Source: Rickettsiaceae bacterium
GTDB taxonomy: Bacteria; Pseudomonadota; Alphaproteobacteria; Rickettsiales; UBA6187
Assembly: GCA_021323415.1 (NCBI GenBank)
Contig: JAJONM010000009.1
Span: forward strand, 1-32,404
Direction of reading: 5' to 3'
DNA length: 32,404 nucleotides
In this document: in pieces, positions 1-8,624 of the stretch
Layout of the letters: the number at the start of each line of letters is the position of its first letter
Position numbering within the stretch: position 1 is the first letter of the stretch
Notes under the pieces: generated by a model
Database searches by the model: none
What the model was told of the DNA's origin: nothing
What the model saw: the letters and a program-made list of their open reading frames with translations, nothing else
Program-made: the position numbers and the translations under genes

Positions 1-1
1 A

Positions 2-193
2 ATAGCTTTTAGTGGTGATACAGTCAAATCTGTTAATCAGTATAACAAAAATGATGCCCAGAAAGTTAAGATTTCTAGTGATTATACCAAAACTGACGGG
101 CAAGATGCTGGTGTTTTAGGGCAGTTGTTAGGAAATGTTGGTAGGTTTAATAAGGATAGGAAGGATCCGATTAAGCAACGCTCGAAGCCTTAA
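2..193 (+). CDS. C-terminal end of an unknown protein (5' end outside window)
   Basis: An open frame runs from the window edge to TAA at 191-193 and gives 63 residues. They are polar and rich in Gly, Asn, Asp and Lys. The last part (about LGQLLGNVGRF, then a basic tail ending RSKP) could be an amphipathic helix followed by a charged end. No family is recognised from this fragment. The next gene starts 11 bp downstream on the same strand, so the two are probably cotranscribed. Codon use looks like that of the neighbours. The frame is sound, but the function is unknown. Confidence 0.6.
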   Translation: MAFSGDTVKSVNQYNKNDAQKVKISSDYTKTDGQDAGVLGQLLGNVGRFNKDRKDPIKQRSKP

Positions 194-204
194 ATAGGTA
201 TAAG

Positions 205-1020
205 ATGAAACTCAATATTGCATGCGTACAGATTTCAAGCCAGAATGATATGGCTTATAATACTGCAAAACTGGTTGATTTTATCACCCAGGCGGCTGAA
301 AAAGGAGCGGATTTTATCACTTTGCCTGAAAATACGGCGTTTATGGCGGCTAATGCTGAGGAACTGCGTGCCAATACTTATTTCCCGGAAGAGCACCCAT
401 TTTTAAATACTATGTGTGATTTAGCAGCTCGGCTTAAAAATTGGCTGCTTATCGGCTCTTTGGCGGTAAAAGTTAATCACTCTGATAAATTGGCCAACCG
501 CTCATTGTTGATTAATGATAAAGGCCATGTTGTAACTTATTATGATAAGATACATTTATATCAGGCTAGTATACAAGGTGGTGAAACGCATAATGAAGGA
601 AATCGGTTTTTTCCTGGGGACAAATTGGCTCTTGCTGATACTCCGTGGGGTAAGGTTGGTATGTCTATATGCTATGACTTGCGGTTTCCTCAGATGTTTA
701 GAAAAATGGCTAAGGCGGGTGCGGGGATTATTACTGTTCCATCGGCATTTACGGAAACTACAGGTATAGCACACTGGCATGTTTTGCTAAGAGCCAGGGC
801 TATTGAAAATGGGTGTTATATTGTAGCTCCGGCGCAATCAGGGGCGCACCCTGCCAGCCGCAAAACTTATGGGCATTCGCTCGTTGTTGATCCATGGGGA
901 ACTATAGTACTTGACGGTGGAGAGAATGAAGGTATTAATGTTGTAGGGATTGATACAGACCTGGTATCTCAAGTAAGGCAGCAGTTGCCTAGCCTTGAGC
1001 ATGACCGCGATTTTTTCTAG
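205..1020 (+). CDS. Carbon-nitrogen hydrolase, Nit1/NIT2 (deaminated glutathione amidase) type
   Basis: Predicted cytoplasmic amidase of the nitrilase superfamily. The 271 residues are a single full-length domain with the catalytic triad in place: Glu42 in LPENTAF, Lys115 in YYDKIHLYQ and Cys156 in SICYDLRFP. The motifs around the Lys and Cys are the ones typical of the Nit1/NIT2 branch. Known members of that branch hydrolyse deaminated glutathione to 2-oxoglutarate and Cys-Gly, a metabolite-repair reaction. Other omega-amidases share these residues, so the exact substrate is inferred. The start is supported by an AGGTATAAG stretch just upstream and by MKLNIACVQ, the usual beginning of the fold. 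No regulatory site was seen. Confidence 0.9.
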   Translation: MKLNIACVQISSQNDMAYNTAKLVDFITQAAEKGADFITLPENTAFMAANAEELRANTYFPEEHPFLNTMCDLAARLKNWLLIGSLAVKVNHSDKLANRSLLINDKGHVVTYYDKIHLYQASIQGGETHNEGNRFFPGDKLALADTPWGKVGMSICYDLRFPQMFRKMAKAGAGIITVPSAFTETTGIAHWHVLLRARAIENGCYIVAPAQSGAHPASRKTYGHSLVVDPWGTIVLDGGENEGINVVGIDTDLVSQVRQQLPSLEHDRDFF

Positions 1021-1098
1021 AAAGCCAAACAAGAAGTTTTGGTGCATTCTTGGTAAATTATACCTAAATATGTAAAAACGTTATGTAAAGTGTACAAA

Positions 1099-1113
1099 TT
1101 AACGCTTTGTTAA
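1099..1113 (+). promoter_or_regulatory. CtrA-like box (TTAA-N7-TTAA)
   Basis: TTAACGCTTTGTTAA matches the full CtrA recognition form TTAA-N7-TTAA and is itself an inverted repeat (TTAAC/GTTAA). It lies 53 bp before the start of the unknown gene at 1167, a plausible regulatory position. CtrA is the alphaproteobacterial cell-cycle and motility regulator. No ctrA gene is in the window, so binding is inferred. Confidence 0.45.
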
Positions 1114-1123
1114 TACACTTATG

Positions 1124-1137
1124 TTACATTTATGTAA
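1124..1137. promoter_or_regulatory. Small palindrome TTACAT-TT-ATGTAA, possible operator
   Basis: A perfect 6+6 bp inverted repeat with a 2 bp centre lies 10 bp after the CtrA-like box and 29 bp before the ATG at 1167. It is long enough to bind a dimeric regulator. The bound protein is unknown, and in an AT-rich spacer a chance palindrome is possible. Confidence 0.3.
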
Positions 1138-1166
1138 TGAGCACTATGATATTTTAGGTGTAAAAT

Positions 1167-1586
1167 ATGTTAAATAACTTTGAAAATGCTAGCGGAATCG
1201 CCGATATAGCCCCTATATTTAAGGGTGTTGCGATGTCTGCATTGGAAAATGAAATGCTGCACGAGCAAGGGTTTAGTAGAATAAAACTTGAAAAATTGAG
1301 GCTAAAACGCTCTGCTAATAAAGAATATCATGTCTTTACCAATAAAGTTGAGTTTAAGCCAATTGAGGCAATGACTGCTATGCTGGCCATGGAAAAGAGC
1401 GAGCAGCCGGTATTAAAAATAGTAAATCCATATTGCCGTATGAATGATATTGTTGAATTGGATAAATTAGAATATGTTGAGCCTGAAGTGGAGTCTGCAA
1501 CTGCGGCTGAAACCTCAACTTCTGCAAAAGCTGCGCCAGAAGTGCCAGCTGCAGATGCTCCAAAAACTGAAGAGAACGCTACGTAA
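1167..1586 (+). CDS. Unknown protein with acidic Ala/Pro/Glu-rich tail
   Basis: The 139 residues fall into two parts. Residues 1-105 look folded, with mixed charge and several hydrophobic positions (for example [14 protein letters not shown] and [13 protein letters not shown]). The segment from about 108 to the end is low in complexity, rich in Ala, Pro, Glu and Thr, and probably disordered. There is no signal peptide or membrane segment. An AGGTGT ribosome-binding sequence precedes the ATG. The gene ends 5 bp before nth, so the two are likely cotranscribed, but that alone does not show a DNA-repair role. A CtrA-like box and a palindrome sit upstream. I do not recognise a family. Confidence 0.75.
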   Translation: MLNNFENASGIADIAPIFKGVAMSALENEMLHEQGFSRIKLEKLRLKRSANKEYHVFTNKVEFKPIEAMTAMLAMEKSEQPVLKIVNPYCRMNDIVELDKLEYVEPEVESATAAETSTSAKAAPEVPAADAPKTEENAT

Positions 1587-1591
1587 GACCT

Positions 1592-2224
1592 ATGGATAAG
1601 GTAACAATAGATAAAATATTTAAAACCTTTTCCGATAATAATCCAGAGCCAAAAACCGAATTAAACTACACCAATAACTATACGCTATTGGTTGCTGTTG
1701 TGCTTTCTGCGCAGGCTACCGATGTGGGGGTGAATAAAGCAACTGCTGCTTTGTTTAAAGTAGCGGATACTCCTGAAAAAATGGTCGCGTTAGGGGAGGA
1801 GGGGCTAAAGGGCTATATTAAAACTATAGGCCTGTTTAATGGTAAAGCTAAGAATGTCATTGCGCTAAGCCAGGCATTAATCGAAAAGTATAATAGCGAA
1901 GTTCCACACGATTTTGATGCGTTACACTCGCTGCCTGGAGTAGGGGTAAAGACGGCTAATGTTGTGCTTAACTGCGCTTTTGGTGATCCGACTATAGCGG
2001 TGGATACCCATGTTTTTCGAGTAAGTAACCGTTTGGGTCTGGTAAAAACAAAATCTCCTGATTCAACTGGTGGGCCGCTGCTAAAAGTAATACCGAAAAA
2101 ATGGCAGCAACATGCCCATCACTGGCTGATTTTACATGGCAGGTATATATGCAAAGCCAGGAAGCCTTTGTGTTCTATATGCCCTGTGGTGAATTATTGT
2201 GAGTTTGGAGAGAAGAATTTGTAA
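1592..2224 (+). CDS. nth: Endonuclease III (DNA glycosylase/AP lyase)
   Basis: Base-excision repair enzyme that removes oxidised pyrimidines and cleaves at the resulting abasic site. The 210 residues match the usual length. The helix-hairpin-helix is [10 protein letters not shown] (114-123), with the catalytic lysine Lys120; the catalytic aspartate is Asp138 in AVDTHVFRV. The C-terminal 4Fe-4S cluster ligands are Cys187, Cys194, Cys197 and Cys203, in the family spacing C-X6-C-X2-C-X5-C. All key residues are present. It follows the unknown acidic-tailed gene by 5 bp. Confidence 0.97.
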   Translation: MDKVTIDKIFKTFSDNNPEPKTELNYTNNYTLLVAVVLSAQATDVGVNKATAALFKVADTPEKMVALGEEGLKGYIKTIGLFNGKAKNVIALSQALIEKYNSEVPHDFDALHSLPGVGVKTANVVLNCAFGDPTIAVDTHVFRVSNRLGLVKTKSPDSTGGPLLKVIPKKWQQHAHHWLILHGRYICKARKPLCSICPVVNYCEFGEKNL

Positions 2225-2397
2225 AATTATTATACTTTTCTTAAGAAATATTCATTATAACCAGACCATAAAATAACTATTGTCACTTCACCAATAGCAG
2301 TATATTATCCAATATGTTGTATTGTCGCGGGAGATATACACACTATATATAGCAAGTAGCTAGCTTTGAAGTAAACTCACTGTTTTTGGTGCTTTAA

Positions 2398-5300
2398 GTG
2401 AAAAAGTTTATTGCATGTTGGCTGGTTCTGCTTTTTGCGTTTGCCTTTATTCCAGGTAAGGGATGGGCAGAGGGTAATCCTTTATTGGTAAAAGCTGTTA
2501 GCAAGCCAGACTATATAAGGCTGTTTTTCTATTGCCAGCAGCCTGTTAATTTTAAGCCTGTACTTAAGAATAATGTCCTTCAAGTTAGCTTTGATAAAGC
2601 TTTTGAAGTTAATTTCGGTAATGTAAGGGAGGTTCTGGCTGATAATTTATCTGGTATGCAAATCAGTAATGACGGGAAAACGGCTAGTTTTACCTTAAAC
2701 GGCTCTAACTATGGTTATCGCAAATTTATAGGCGAAAAATTTGTGGGTGTAGATATAATTAAAAAAGCGCCAGAGGTTAAATCAGCTGCGAATAAGACTT
2801 TACCTGCAGAAAAGCCAAAGAAAATTGAACTAGCTCAAAGGGAGCCTGAAGTTAAACTTATGCCTGTGCCAGTTGCAAGGCCAGCCCAAGTTGCTCAAAA
2901 TCAAGAGATAGAACCAGTTATATTAAAACAGAAGTTTGAACAGACTGCTATATCTGGTGTTGAAAATGCAACCGAAGTAGATCCTAAGGCTGTTGTTGGG
3001 GATGTTCAGGTAGAAGAAAAAAAGCCGGAGCAAACAGAAACGCTGCCTCCAAAACTGGATGAGAAGGTAAATGAGCTGATAGAGGGTAAAGAACCGGCGG
3101 CTCAGGAACAATCAACCGCGCAGCAACCAGCAGAACCAAAAGTACCACTTGATACTAAAAGGCTAAATTTAAAAACGAAAATATCGTTTTCCTGGGATGG
3201 CCCTGTATCTGCCTCTGTATTTTCAAGAGGTGAATATTTATGGGTTATATTTGATAAATTCAAAGCAGTTGATGTAGCAAAGATTGTAAACGATAACAAA
3301 AGCCTGTTTAACGATGCGCAGCAAATAGAGAACAAATCATATACAATATTGCATTTTAAACTGGCGGATAAAGCTAATTTTATTGCCTATAAGGAAGAAA
3401 ATGACTGGGTTTTAGGGCAAACTGAAGCGAAGTTTCTACCTGACCAGGAGCCTTCACTCAAAGTTTCGGCTACTGAGCTGCAGGGGTCAAAAATTACAGT
3501 TGGTAGTGTGGATAAGCTAAATCCTTTGCGGTTTATTGATCCTGTGGTTGGTGATGAAATGATAGTGTTGCCGTATTTATCAGCCACTGGATTTACCCAA
3601 AAACGTTCTTATACAGATTTTAGCCTGCTTAAAACTATACAAGGTGGTGCTATAAATCTTACTTCTGATAATGTTAATGTTGATGTTATATCAAAAGGCG
3701 TTGAGATAGCAGGACCGACTAATAAACTTGCTGGTAGCGCCCAATCAGCGTTACGTGAACTTCAGGAAAAAGAGAAGGCAGCAAAACTCAGGAGTGAAAA
3801 ATTAAAGCAAAGTGGAGGTGACTTAACAGTCATCAAGTTTAATACCTGGAAACTTGGAGGTGATAGGTCATATGAAAAAGACCTTCAGGACCTTGAATGG
3901 AAAATAACTGAAGTCAACTGGAGTGAAAAAAGCGAACCTCGCCTTAACCTTGCGCGTTTTTACCTGGCCCATGGATTATATCCTGAGGCCATTGGTGTTA
4001 TTGGGGTATTAAAAGAATCAGATGAAGTTTTCGGCAATACAAATGATGTGAAAATCATTGAAGCAACCGTCCTATACCTATCTGGCAGATACCAGGAAGC
4101 GATGGATATCTATGATACGGTAAATTACAGCTCACTTGATGATAGTGGTAAGCAGGAAATTAAATTCTGGAGAATTGCGTCGGCATTGCAGCTGGGTAAC
4201 CAGATTAAAATCGACAAGTTTATGGCTCCGGAAATAGAGGACAAAAAGGATGAGGCAGAAACAGGTGATGAGGCTGAAAATACTAAGCTTATGCTTGATA
4301 CCTCATCAAGGTTATTAAAAATTATCAGAAAGATGGACCCTGAGTTTGTAAATGCAGATGAGATACAGAAACTGGAATCAACCGCACGTTTTGTTACTAA
4401 CCACTATCAGGAAGCGATAAAAAGGTTTGAAGAAAGTGATTTGTATAAACAGGGCGGACTGGGAGGAGACGCGTTTTCTACCGAAGATGATAAATTATGG
4501 TGGAGTACTGCAGATCAAAAAAGGGTAGATAAAGCAGACTTGCCATTTACTGAAAGTATAGACGTATTCCTTAAATATTATCCTAATACAATATTTAATG
4601 ATTTTGCTCTTTTAGCACTTGAGAACAGGTTAAAGAAAAACGACCTGGTGGTATCAGAAGAGATACTAAGTTCATTTAAGGAAGAGGAACGTTCGCAAGC
4701 GAAAAACAGTATAGAATTCCTGCGTGGTTTATTTTACGCAAAAGATGAAGAAGATGCCAAAGCTGTTGCCACATGGCAACCCATTACAGAAGATGTTTTT
4801 GACCGCTATAACAGGACCAGAGCTGAGTTTGCACTAACTACATTCCAGATAAAGAAAAAGGAAATTGACGAAAAAGCAGCAATAGACCGTTTGAACAAGG
4901 TGCGTATACTTTGGCGTGGTGGTATACTTGAGTTCCAGGTGCTAAATACTTTAGGCGAGTACTATATGCAGCAGAAGCAGTATATGGACGGTTTTAAGGT
5001 TTGGCGTAGTGCTATTTCGGCATTTCCAGGGTCAGATGAAGCGCTTTTAATTGCAAAAAAAATGAGTGATAAATTCGTTCAGGTATTTAGCCAGGGTGGG
5101 GCTGATGAGATACCAAAGCTTGATGCGCTTACTTTATATTATGAATTCCGCGAGTTAACGCCTATTGGTAAACTCGGTGATGAGATGATTAGCCGTTTGG
5201 CAGATCGTCTTATAGAGGTTGATTTGTTAGATAGGGCCGCTGCACTCTTAACTCACCAGGTGCGTTTCCGTTTAATTGGCGATGAAAAAGACGCAGCAGT

Positions 5301-5877
5301 GTTAAAGCTGGTAAAAGTGCATTTGATGAACCACCAGCCGCAAGATGCCTATGATGTGCTGAATGCAACATATAGGGAAAACATACTGCCGGAAACTTTG
5401 CAGGAACGTAAATATCTTGAATCTACAGCTCTGGTTGAACTGGGCCAAAGCAATAAAGTGTTAGCCGTATTAAAAGGTGATGATAGTCATAAAGCTTCGT
5501 TCCTCCGGGCGGATGTATATTGGCGCAATAAAGTGTGGAAAAAGGTTGTGGATGAGCTTGAAACCCCATTTAGGGATATCAGAAGGGAAGAAAAAGCCCT
5601 TACTATTGAGGAAACAGACCAATTATTACGTTTAGCCGTGGCATATGCCTTAACTGATAAAAAGAAAAGGCTGCAGATATTATATGAGGATTTCGTTGAC
5701 TTTGTTACTGATGAAGAGCGTAAAAAGGTATTCATGTTTGTTTCGACTGATAAAGGCCCGGTAGATTCCAAAAACCTTGAAGCAACTTTAGAGCTTAATG
5801 ATATGAAAGACTTTTTAAGCAAGTATATGGAAGCAGGCTCAGAGAAGGTTGTGGCAACCGGGGCTAGTGCGAATTAA
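2398..5877 (+). CDS. Very long secreted tetratricopeptide-like repeat protein
   Basis: 1159 residues, starting with GTG directly after an in-frame TAA (2395-2397). That fixes the start, and a clear signal peptide follows (MKKFIACWLVLLFAFAFIPG, cut near AEG). Residues about 25-120 look like a small beta domain. Residues 125-255 are a Pro/Glu/Gln-rich linker. A second beta-rich part (about 255-440) follows, then a charged coiled coil near 450-475, and from about 500 helical TPR-like repeats to the end, interrupted by an acidic stretch near 611-628. No enzyme motif was found. It is probably a periplasmic or envelope scaffold. It converges on fliP, and a motility link is only a guess from position. 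No strong Shine-Dalgarno is visible. Confidence 0.85.
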   Translation: MKKFIACWLVLLFAFAFIPGKGWAEGNPLLVKAVSKPDYIRLFFYCQQPVNFKPVLKNNVLQVSFDKAFEVNFGNVREVLADNLSGMQISNDGKTASFTLNGSNYGYRKFIGEKFVGVDIIKKAPEVKSAANKTLPAEKPKKIELAQREPEVKLMPVPVARPAQVAQNQEIEPVILKQKFEQTAISGVENATEVDPKAVVGDVQVEEKKPEQTETLPPKLDEKVNELIEGKEPAAQEQSTAQQPAEPKVPLDTKRLNLKTKISFSWDGPVSASVFSRGEYLWVIFDKFKAVDVAKIVNDNKSLFNDAQQIENKSYTILHFKLADKANFIAYKEENDWVLGQTEAKFLPDQEPSLKVSATELQGSKITVGSVDKLNPLRFIDPVVGDEMIVLPYLSATGFTQKRSYTDFSLLKTIQGGAINLTSDNVNVDVISKGVEIAGPTNKLAGSAQSALRELQEKEKAAKLRSEKLKQSGGDLTVIKFNTWKLGGDRSYEKDLQDLEWKITEVNWSEKSEPRLNLARFYLAHGLYPEAIGVIGVLKESDEVFGNTNDVKIIEATVLYLSGRYQEAMDIYDTVNYSSLDDSGKQEIKFWRIASALQLGNQIKIDKFMAPEIEDKKDEAETGDEAENTKLMLDTSSRLLKIIRKMDPEFVNADEIQKLESTARFVTNHYQEAIKRFEESDLYKQGGLGGDAFSTEDDKLWWSTADQKRVDKADLPFTESIDVFLKYYPNTIFNDFALLALENRLKKNDLVVSEEILSSFKEEERSQAKNSIEFLRGLFYAKDEEDAKAVATWQPITEDVFDRYNRTRAEFALTTFQIKKKEIDEKAAIDRLNKVRILWRGGILEFQVLNTLGEYYMQQKQYMDGFKVWRSAISAFPGSDEALLIAKKMSDKFVQVFSQGGADEIPKLDALTLYYEFRELTPIGKLGDEMISRLADRLIEVDLLDRAAALLTHQVRFRLIGDEKDAAVLKLVKVHLMNHQPQDAYDVLNATYRENILPETLQERKYLESTALVELGQSNKVLAVLKGDDSHKASFLRADVYWRNKVWKKVVDELETPFRDIRREEKALTIEETDQLLRLAVAYALTDKKKRLQILYEDFVDFVTDEERKKVFMFVSTDKGPVDSKNLEATLELNDMKDFLSKYMEAGSEKVVATGASAN

Positions 5878-5902
5878 GGGCTCGTTCTTTAGGGGCTATA
5901 CT

Positions 5903-6091
5903 TATAATTTATCCTGAGGACTTAAGGCTGGCGTCATCCTGAATTTATTTCAGCATCCAGGGTTCAGAATATTTTGTAGTTTCATTCTGTTGTTAGCCTA
6001 GAAATAAAAGAGCAAGGGTTTGTTGCATTGAAAGTTGGATCCTGAAATAAATTCAGGATGACGCCAGCCGCGAGGCCTCAGGATAATTATA
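5903..6091. repeat. Long palindromic element (34 bp arms, family with GTCATCCTG ends)
   Basis: Arms 5926-5959 and 6036-6069 are inverted copies matching at 33 of 34 positions. Outer arms 5903-5919 and 6076-6091 also pair (ATCCTGAGG/CCTCAGGAT) with one extra base. The loop is about 76 bp. The core GTCATCCTG...CAGGATGAC recurs in the element at 22108-22295, so this is probably a dispersed family. It lies between two convergent genes, where its RNA would form a strong hairpin from either strand and might end transcription both ways. Confidence 0.85.
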
Positions 6092-6144
6092 GATAACCTC
6101 AGTTTTGGATAAGAATTAAGGTAATATTGCTACTGCTGTTTAAC

Positions 6145-6870
6145 TTACCCACCGAAGCTTTTTACTAAGCTTCCGACAACCAAATGCCAGCCATCGATAA
6201 GTACGAAGAATATCAGTTTGAATGGTAAGGAGACTACCACAGGGGGAAGCATCATCATGCCCATCGACATCAGTGTTGAAGACACCATAAGGTCAATGAT
6301 CAGGAATGGTATAAATAGTAAGAACCCTATTTCAAATGCGCGGCGAAGTTCGCTTATCATAAAAGCTGGTATAAGAAGGGTGAGGGGAGTTTCTTCGATT
6401 TTATCGGTTGGTTTTGCATCGGAAAGCTCATAAAACAATGCCAGATCTTTCTGGCGTACATTAGTCATCATGAATGTATGAAATGGCGCTACTATTGGCT
6501 GCATAGCCTGTTCTTCAGTTATTTTTTGGTCAATAAGAGGCTTGATGCCGTTATTATATGATTGGGTAAAAGCCGGCTGCATAATAAACAGGGTTAGAAA
6601 TAATGCCAGGCTGATCAACACTGAGTTTGGCGGGGTTTGTTGTAAACCCATTGCAGTACGTAAGAACGAAAAAACTATTATGATGCGGGTAAAGGATGTC
6701 ACCATCACTAAAATTGACGGGGCCAGGCTAAGCACTGTTATAAGTGCAATGATTTGGACAATACGTGATGTGGCAGAGCCGCCGCCTTCGCCCATATTAA
6801 GTGATAATGTTTGCGCTGATGCTGGGTCAACAAAAAGCAAAGCAATTATGAAAAGAGCTATATATTTCAT
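6145..6870 (-). CDS. fliP: Flagellar export gate protein FliP
   Basis: Inner-membrane core subunit of the flagellar type III export gate, which assembles with FliQ and FliR. The 241 residues are normal length. They start with a signal peptide (cut near ASAQ, residue 20), followed by about four membrane helices. The two family signatures are present: SFTRIIIVFSFLRTAMGLQQ (59-78) and, later, PAFMISELRRAFEIGFLLF (168-186). The start overlaps the end of fliO by 4 bp (ATGA), indicating translational coupling. fliQ, fliR, flhA and flhB are not next to it. It is the last gene of a seven-gene operon that begins with sensory proteins. Confidence 0.97.
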   Translation of the reverse strand: MKYIALFIIALLFVDPASAQTLSLNMGEGGGSATSRIVQIIALITVLSLAPSILVMVTSFTRIIIVFSFLRTAMGLQQTPPNSVLISLALFLTLFIMQPAFTQSYNNGIKPLIDQKITEEQAMQPIVAPFHTFMMTNVRQKDLALFYELSDAKPTDKIEETPLTLLIPAFMISELRRAFEIGFLLFIPFLIIDLMVSSTLMSMGMMMLPPVVVSLPFKLIFFVLIDGWHLVVGSLVKSFGG

Positions 6871-7163
6871 TTTTTGTTCTTTTTAGGCGTTTCATTTTTA
6901 CTGGATGATATATTGGCTTCAATAAGCAATTCTGAGTTCTGCCCAATTAAAACAAGATGTTCAACGTCATCACGTTTTATTAGTACCAGGCGGCGTTTTG
7001 TATCAATGGGACGCACTTCTTCTACGGAGAGGCGCTTTACTTTATTACCGATATTTAGCTGGCGTTCAAGAAGGAACTTCTTAGCTAAAAATGAGGCAAG
7101 GCCAACTAACCCAAGGACAAAAGCAAGTGCTAAAATGGCGCGGAAATATTCGCTATAATCCAT
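6867..7163 (-). CDS. fliO: FliO-like flagellar biosynthesis protein
   Basis: 98 residues with one N-terminal membrane helix (about 9-27) and a basic cytoplasmic part. The part includes the conserved FliO-type stretch KRLSVEEVRPIDTKRRLVLI and then HLVLIGQ. FliO helps FliP fold and assemble into the export gate. The gene lies directly before fliP and overlaps it by 4 bp, the usual arrangement. The C-terminal tail is polar and lysine-rich (KNETPKKNKK). The sequence is short and weakly conserved in this family, so neighbourhood carries part of the call. Confidence 0.88.
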   Translation of the reverse strand: MDYSEYFRAILALAFVLGLVGLASFLAKKFLLERQLNIGNKVKRLSVEEVRPIDTKRRLVLIKRDDVEHLVLIGQNSELLIEANISSSKNETPKKNKK

Positions 7164-7164
7164 A

Positions 7165-7497
7165 TTAATCCTCTAATTTATAAAGGGCGGTTTTATTATA
7201 GGCGTTTTGTGCGCGTTGTCTTGTATCTAACGAATCTACTTCATCACTTATAGCATTTTTCCGGGCTGTCATTTCATTTACGACGGAGTTTAAATAAGTG
7301 ATAATTTCAGGAAGTTGTTTACGGTATTCCAAGGCTTTTTCTGCGGGCAAATTATTGATACTTTTGCAAAATTGATGAACTTTATTATCTAGCTGTGATA
7401 TATCAAGAGTTCCGCCGTTTTGCAGCGCAGATGTTGCGTTATCTAAGATGGTGCGTATCTCACTAAAAAGGTTTTCTGTGCTTTGGCTGTCGTGCAT
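7165..7497 (-). CDS. Small helical protein of the flagellar/sensory operon, unknown
   Basis: 110 residues when read from the ATG at 7497 (MHDSQSTENLF). A longer frame starts at 7575, but it overlaps the preceding kinase gene and its extra residues do not look conserved. The ATG at 7497 has GGA about 8 bases upstream, so I prefer it. The product is predicted to be almost all helix, soluble and without Cys-rich or enzyme motifs. It ends with a charged region rich in Asp, Arg and Asn (SLDTRQRAQNAYNKTALYKL). It stops 1 bp before fliO. Size and helical content resemble flagellar export chaperones such as FlgN or FliT, but no motif proves this. Confidence 0.7.
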   Translation of the reverse strand: MHDSQSTENLFSEIRTILDNATSALQNGGTLDISQLDNKVHQFCKSINNLPAEKALEYRKQLPEIITYLNSVVNEMTARKNAISDEVDSLDTRQRAQNAYNKTALYKLED

Positions 7498-7540
7498 ATA
7501 GACATTCCGGAAGTTGATGAGAATACTATAGACGATGGGT

Positions 7541-8227
7541 TTATTTTGGCAATGTAAAATAGAACTTTGTCCCATTTGGCTGGTTTAGTTCAAACCATAT
7601 TTCACCGTGATTATTTTCAACAATTTTTTTGGCAAAAGCAAGGCCGGCGCCGAAGCTGCCATCTTTAATTTCCGGGTCAAGGCGCTGGAATAGTGCGAAG
7701 ACTAAGTGTCGGTAAACATGGTCTATGCCTATGCCATTATCTGCAATGCAAAATTGCCAGCAATCATCGCTTTCTTCGCAGCTTATAGAAATCTTTACAG
7801 GCTCTTCGCTTTTAAATTTTAATGCATTATCAATCAGGTGGGTAAATAATTTCATTAAATGTGGTTCATAAGCATTTACAGTAGGCAAAGTGCTACAAGT
7901 TATTTTGGCTTCGGCAGTTTTTGCGCTTAATGCTTCCAGTGATTTTTGTATAATAGCATTACAATTAACCGGTTTTAATTCTTGATTAAAGTTAGCCATA
8001 TATGAGTATTCGCGTAATAGTGCAATGCGCGCAAGTACGTCGTTAATTGATTCTTTTGTATCTTCGAGCAATTTTGCTGAAGATGTGTCATTGATCACTT
8101 TTTCTAATTCAGAACAGTTTATAATGGCCTGGCGCAGTGGGTCGCGCAAGTCGTGTGATGTGATATGTGCCATTAATTCAAGGTCAGCAGATAGGTTTTT
8201 TAATTTTGTTTCGCATTCTTGTGTCAT
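7541..8227 (-). CDS. Soluble histidine kinase without sensor domain
   Basis: 228 residues made up almost only of the dimerisation/phospho-acceptor helices and the ATP-binding domain. The H-box is TSHDLRDPLRQ (His25), the N-box LIDNALKFKS (Asn134), G1 is DNGIGI (163-168) and G2 GAGLAFAKK. The SHDLRDPL and FQRLDPE forms are those of phytochrome-like kinases. There is no membrane segment or PAS/GAF domain, so its input must come from a partner. It is the fourth gene of the operon, 11 bp after a stand-alone receiver (8239-8622), which is its most likely partner. Confidence 0.93.
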   Translation of the reverse strand: MTQECETKLKNLSADLELMAHITSHDLRDPLRQAIINCSELEKVINDTSSAKLLEDTKESINDVLARIALLREYSYMANFNQELKPVNCNAIIQKSLEALSAKTAEAKITCSTLPTVNAYEPHLMKLFTHLIDNALKFKSEEPVKISISCEESDDCWQFCIADNGIGIDHVYRHLVFALFQRLDPEIKDGSFGAGLAFAKKIVENNHGEIWFELNQPNGTKFYFTLPK

Positions 8228-8238
8228 GATAGTATGTA

Positions 8239-8622
8239 CTATAAAATGGTTGCAAAAAATTGATCCAGAATATCTTTTATTTTTTTGCGCGAAAAAGGTT
8301 TTATTATATAACCTTTAGCGCCTTTTTTCAGGGCTTCTTCTACATCTTTTTGTAGGTTGCTGGCAGTTAGCATTACAACAAAAGCTTGGGGATTAGCCTG
8401 CATAATTTTTTCCAGTACCCCATGTCCACTTTGGTCGGGCAGGCCTATGTCTAAAAAAGTAATATCTGGTTTATAGGTATAATATAAATTCATGCCTTGA
8501 TGACCATCTTCAGCCTGTATAATATTATTACCTGAAAGCATTTCTTTTGCTAAACTGCGAAACATCTGGTTATCTTCTATGATAAGTATAGTTAATCGCC
8601 TAGGTGTTGATTTTTCCAGCAC
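8239..8622 (-). CDS. Stand-alone response-regulator receiver (CheY-like)
   Basis: 127 residues forming one receiver domain with no output domain. The acidic pocket is Glu16-Asp17 (IIEDNQ), the phospho-acceptor is Asp58 (FLDIGLPD), the switch residue Thr86 (MLTAS) and the conserved lysine Lys108 (YIIKPFS). A basic C-terminal segment (SRKKIKDIL) follows. It probably acts by binding a partner protein or by passing phosphate. It lies 2 bp after another receiver gene and 11 bp before a soluble kinase, in the operon that ends with fliO-fliP. Confidence 0.94.
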   Translation of the reverse strand: MLEKSTPRRLTILIIEDNQMFRSLAKEMLSGNNIIQAEDGHQGMNLYYTYKPDITFLDIGLPDQSGHGVLEKIMQANPQAFVVMLTASNLQKDVEEALKKGAKGYIIKPFSRKKIKDILDQFFATIL

Positions 8623-8624
8623 TT

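Noticed and set aside
2277-2297. Weak hairpin CTATTG...CAATAG upstream of the long repeat protein
   Set aside because: Six base pairs in an AT-rich spacer without a T-run are too little to call a terminator or operator.
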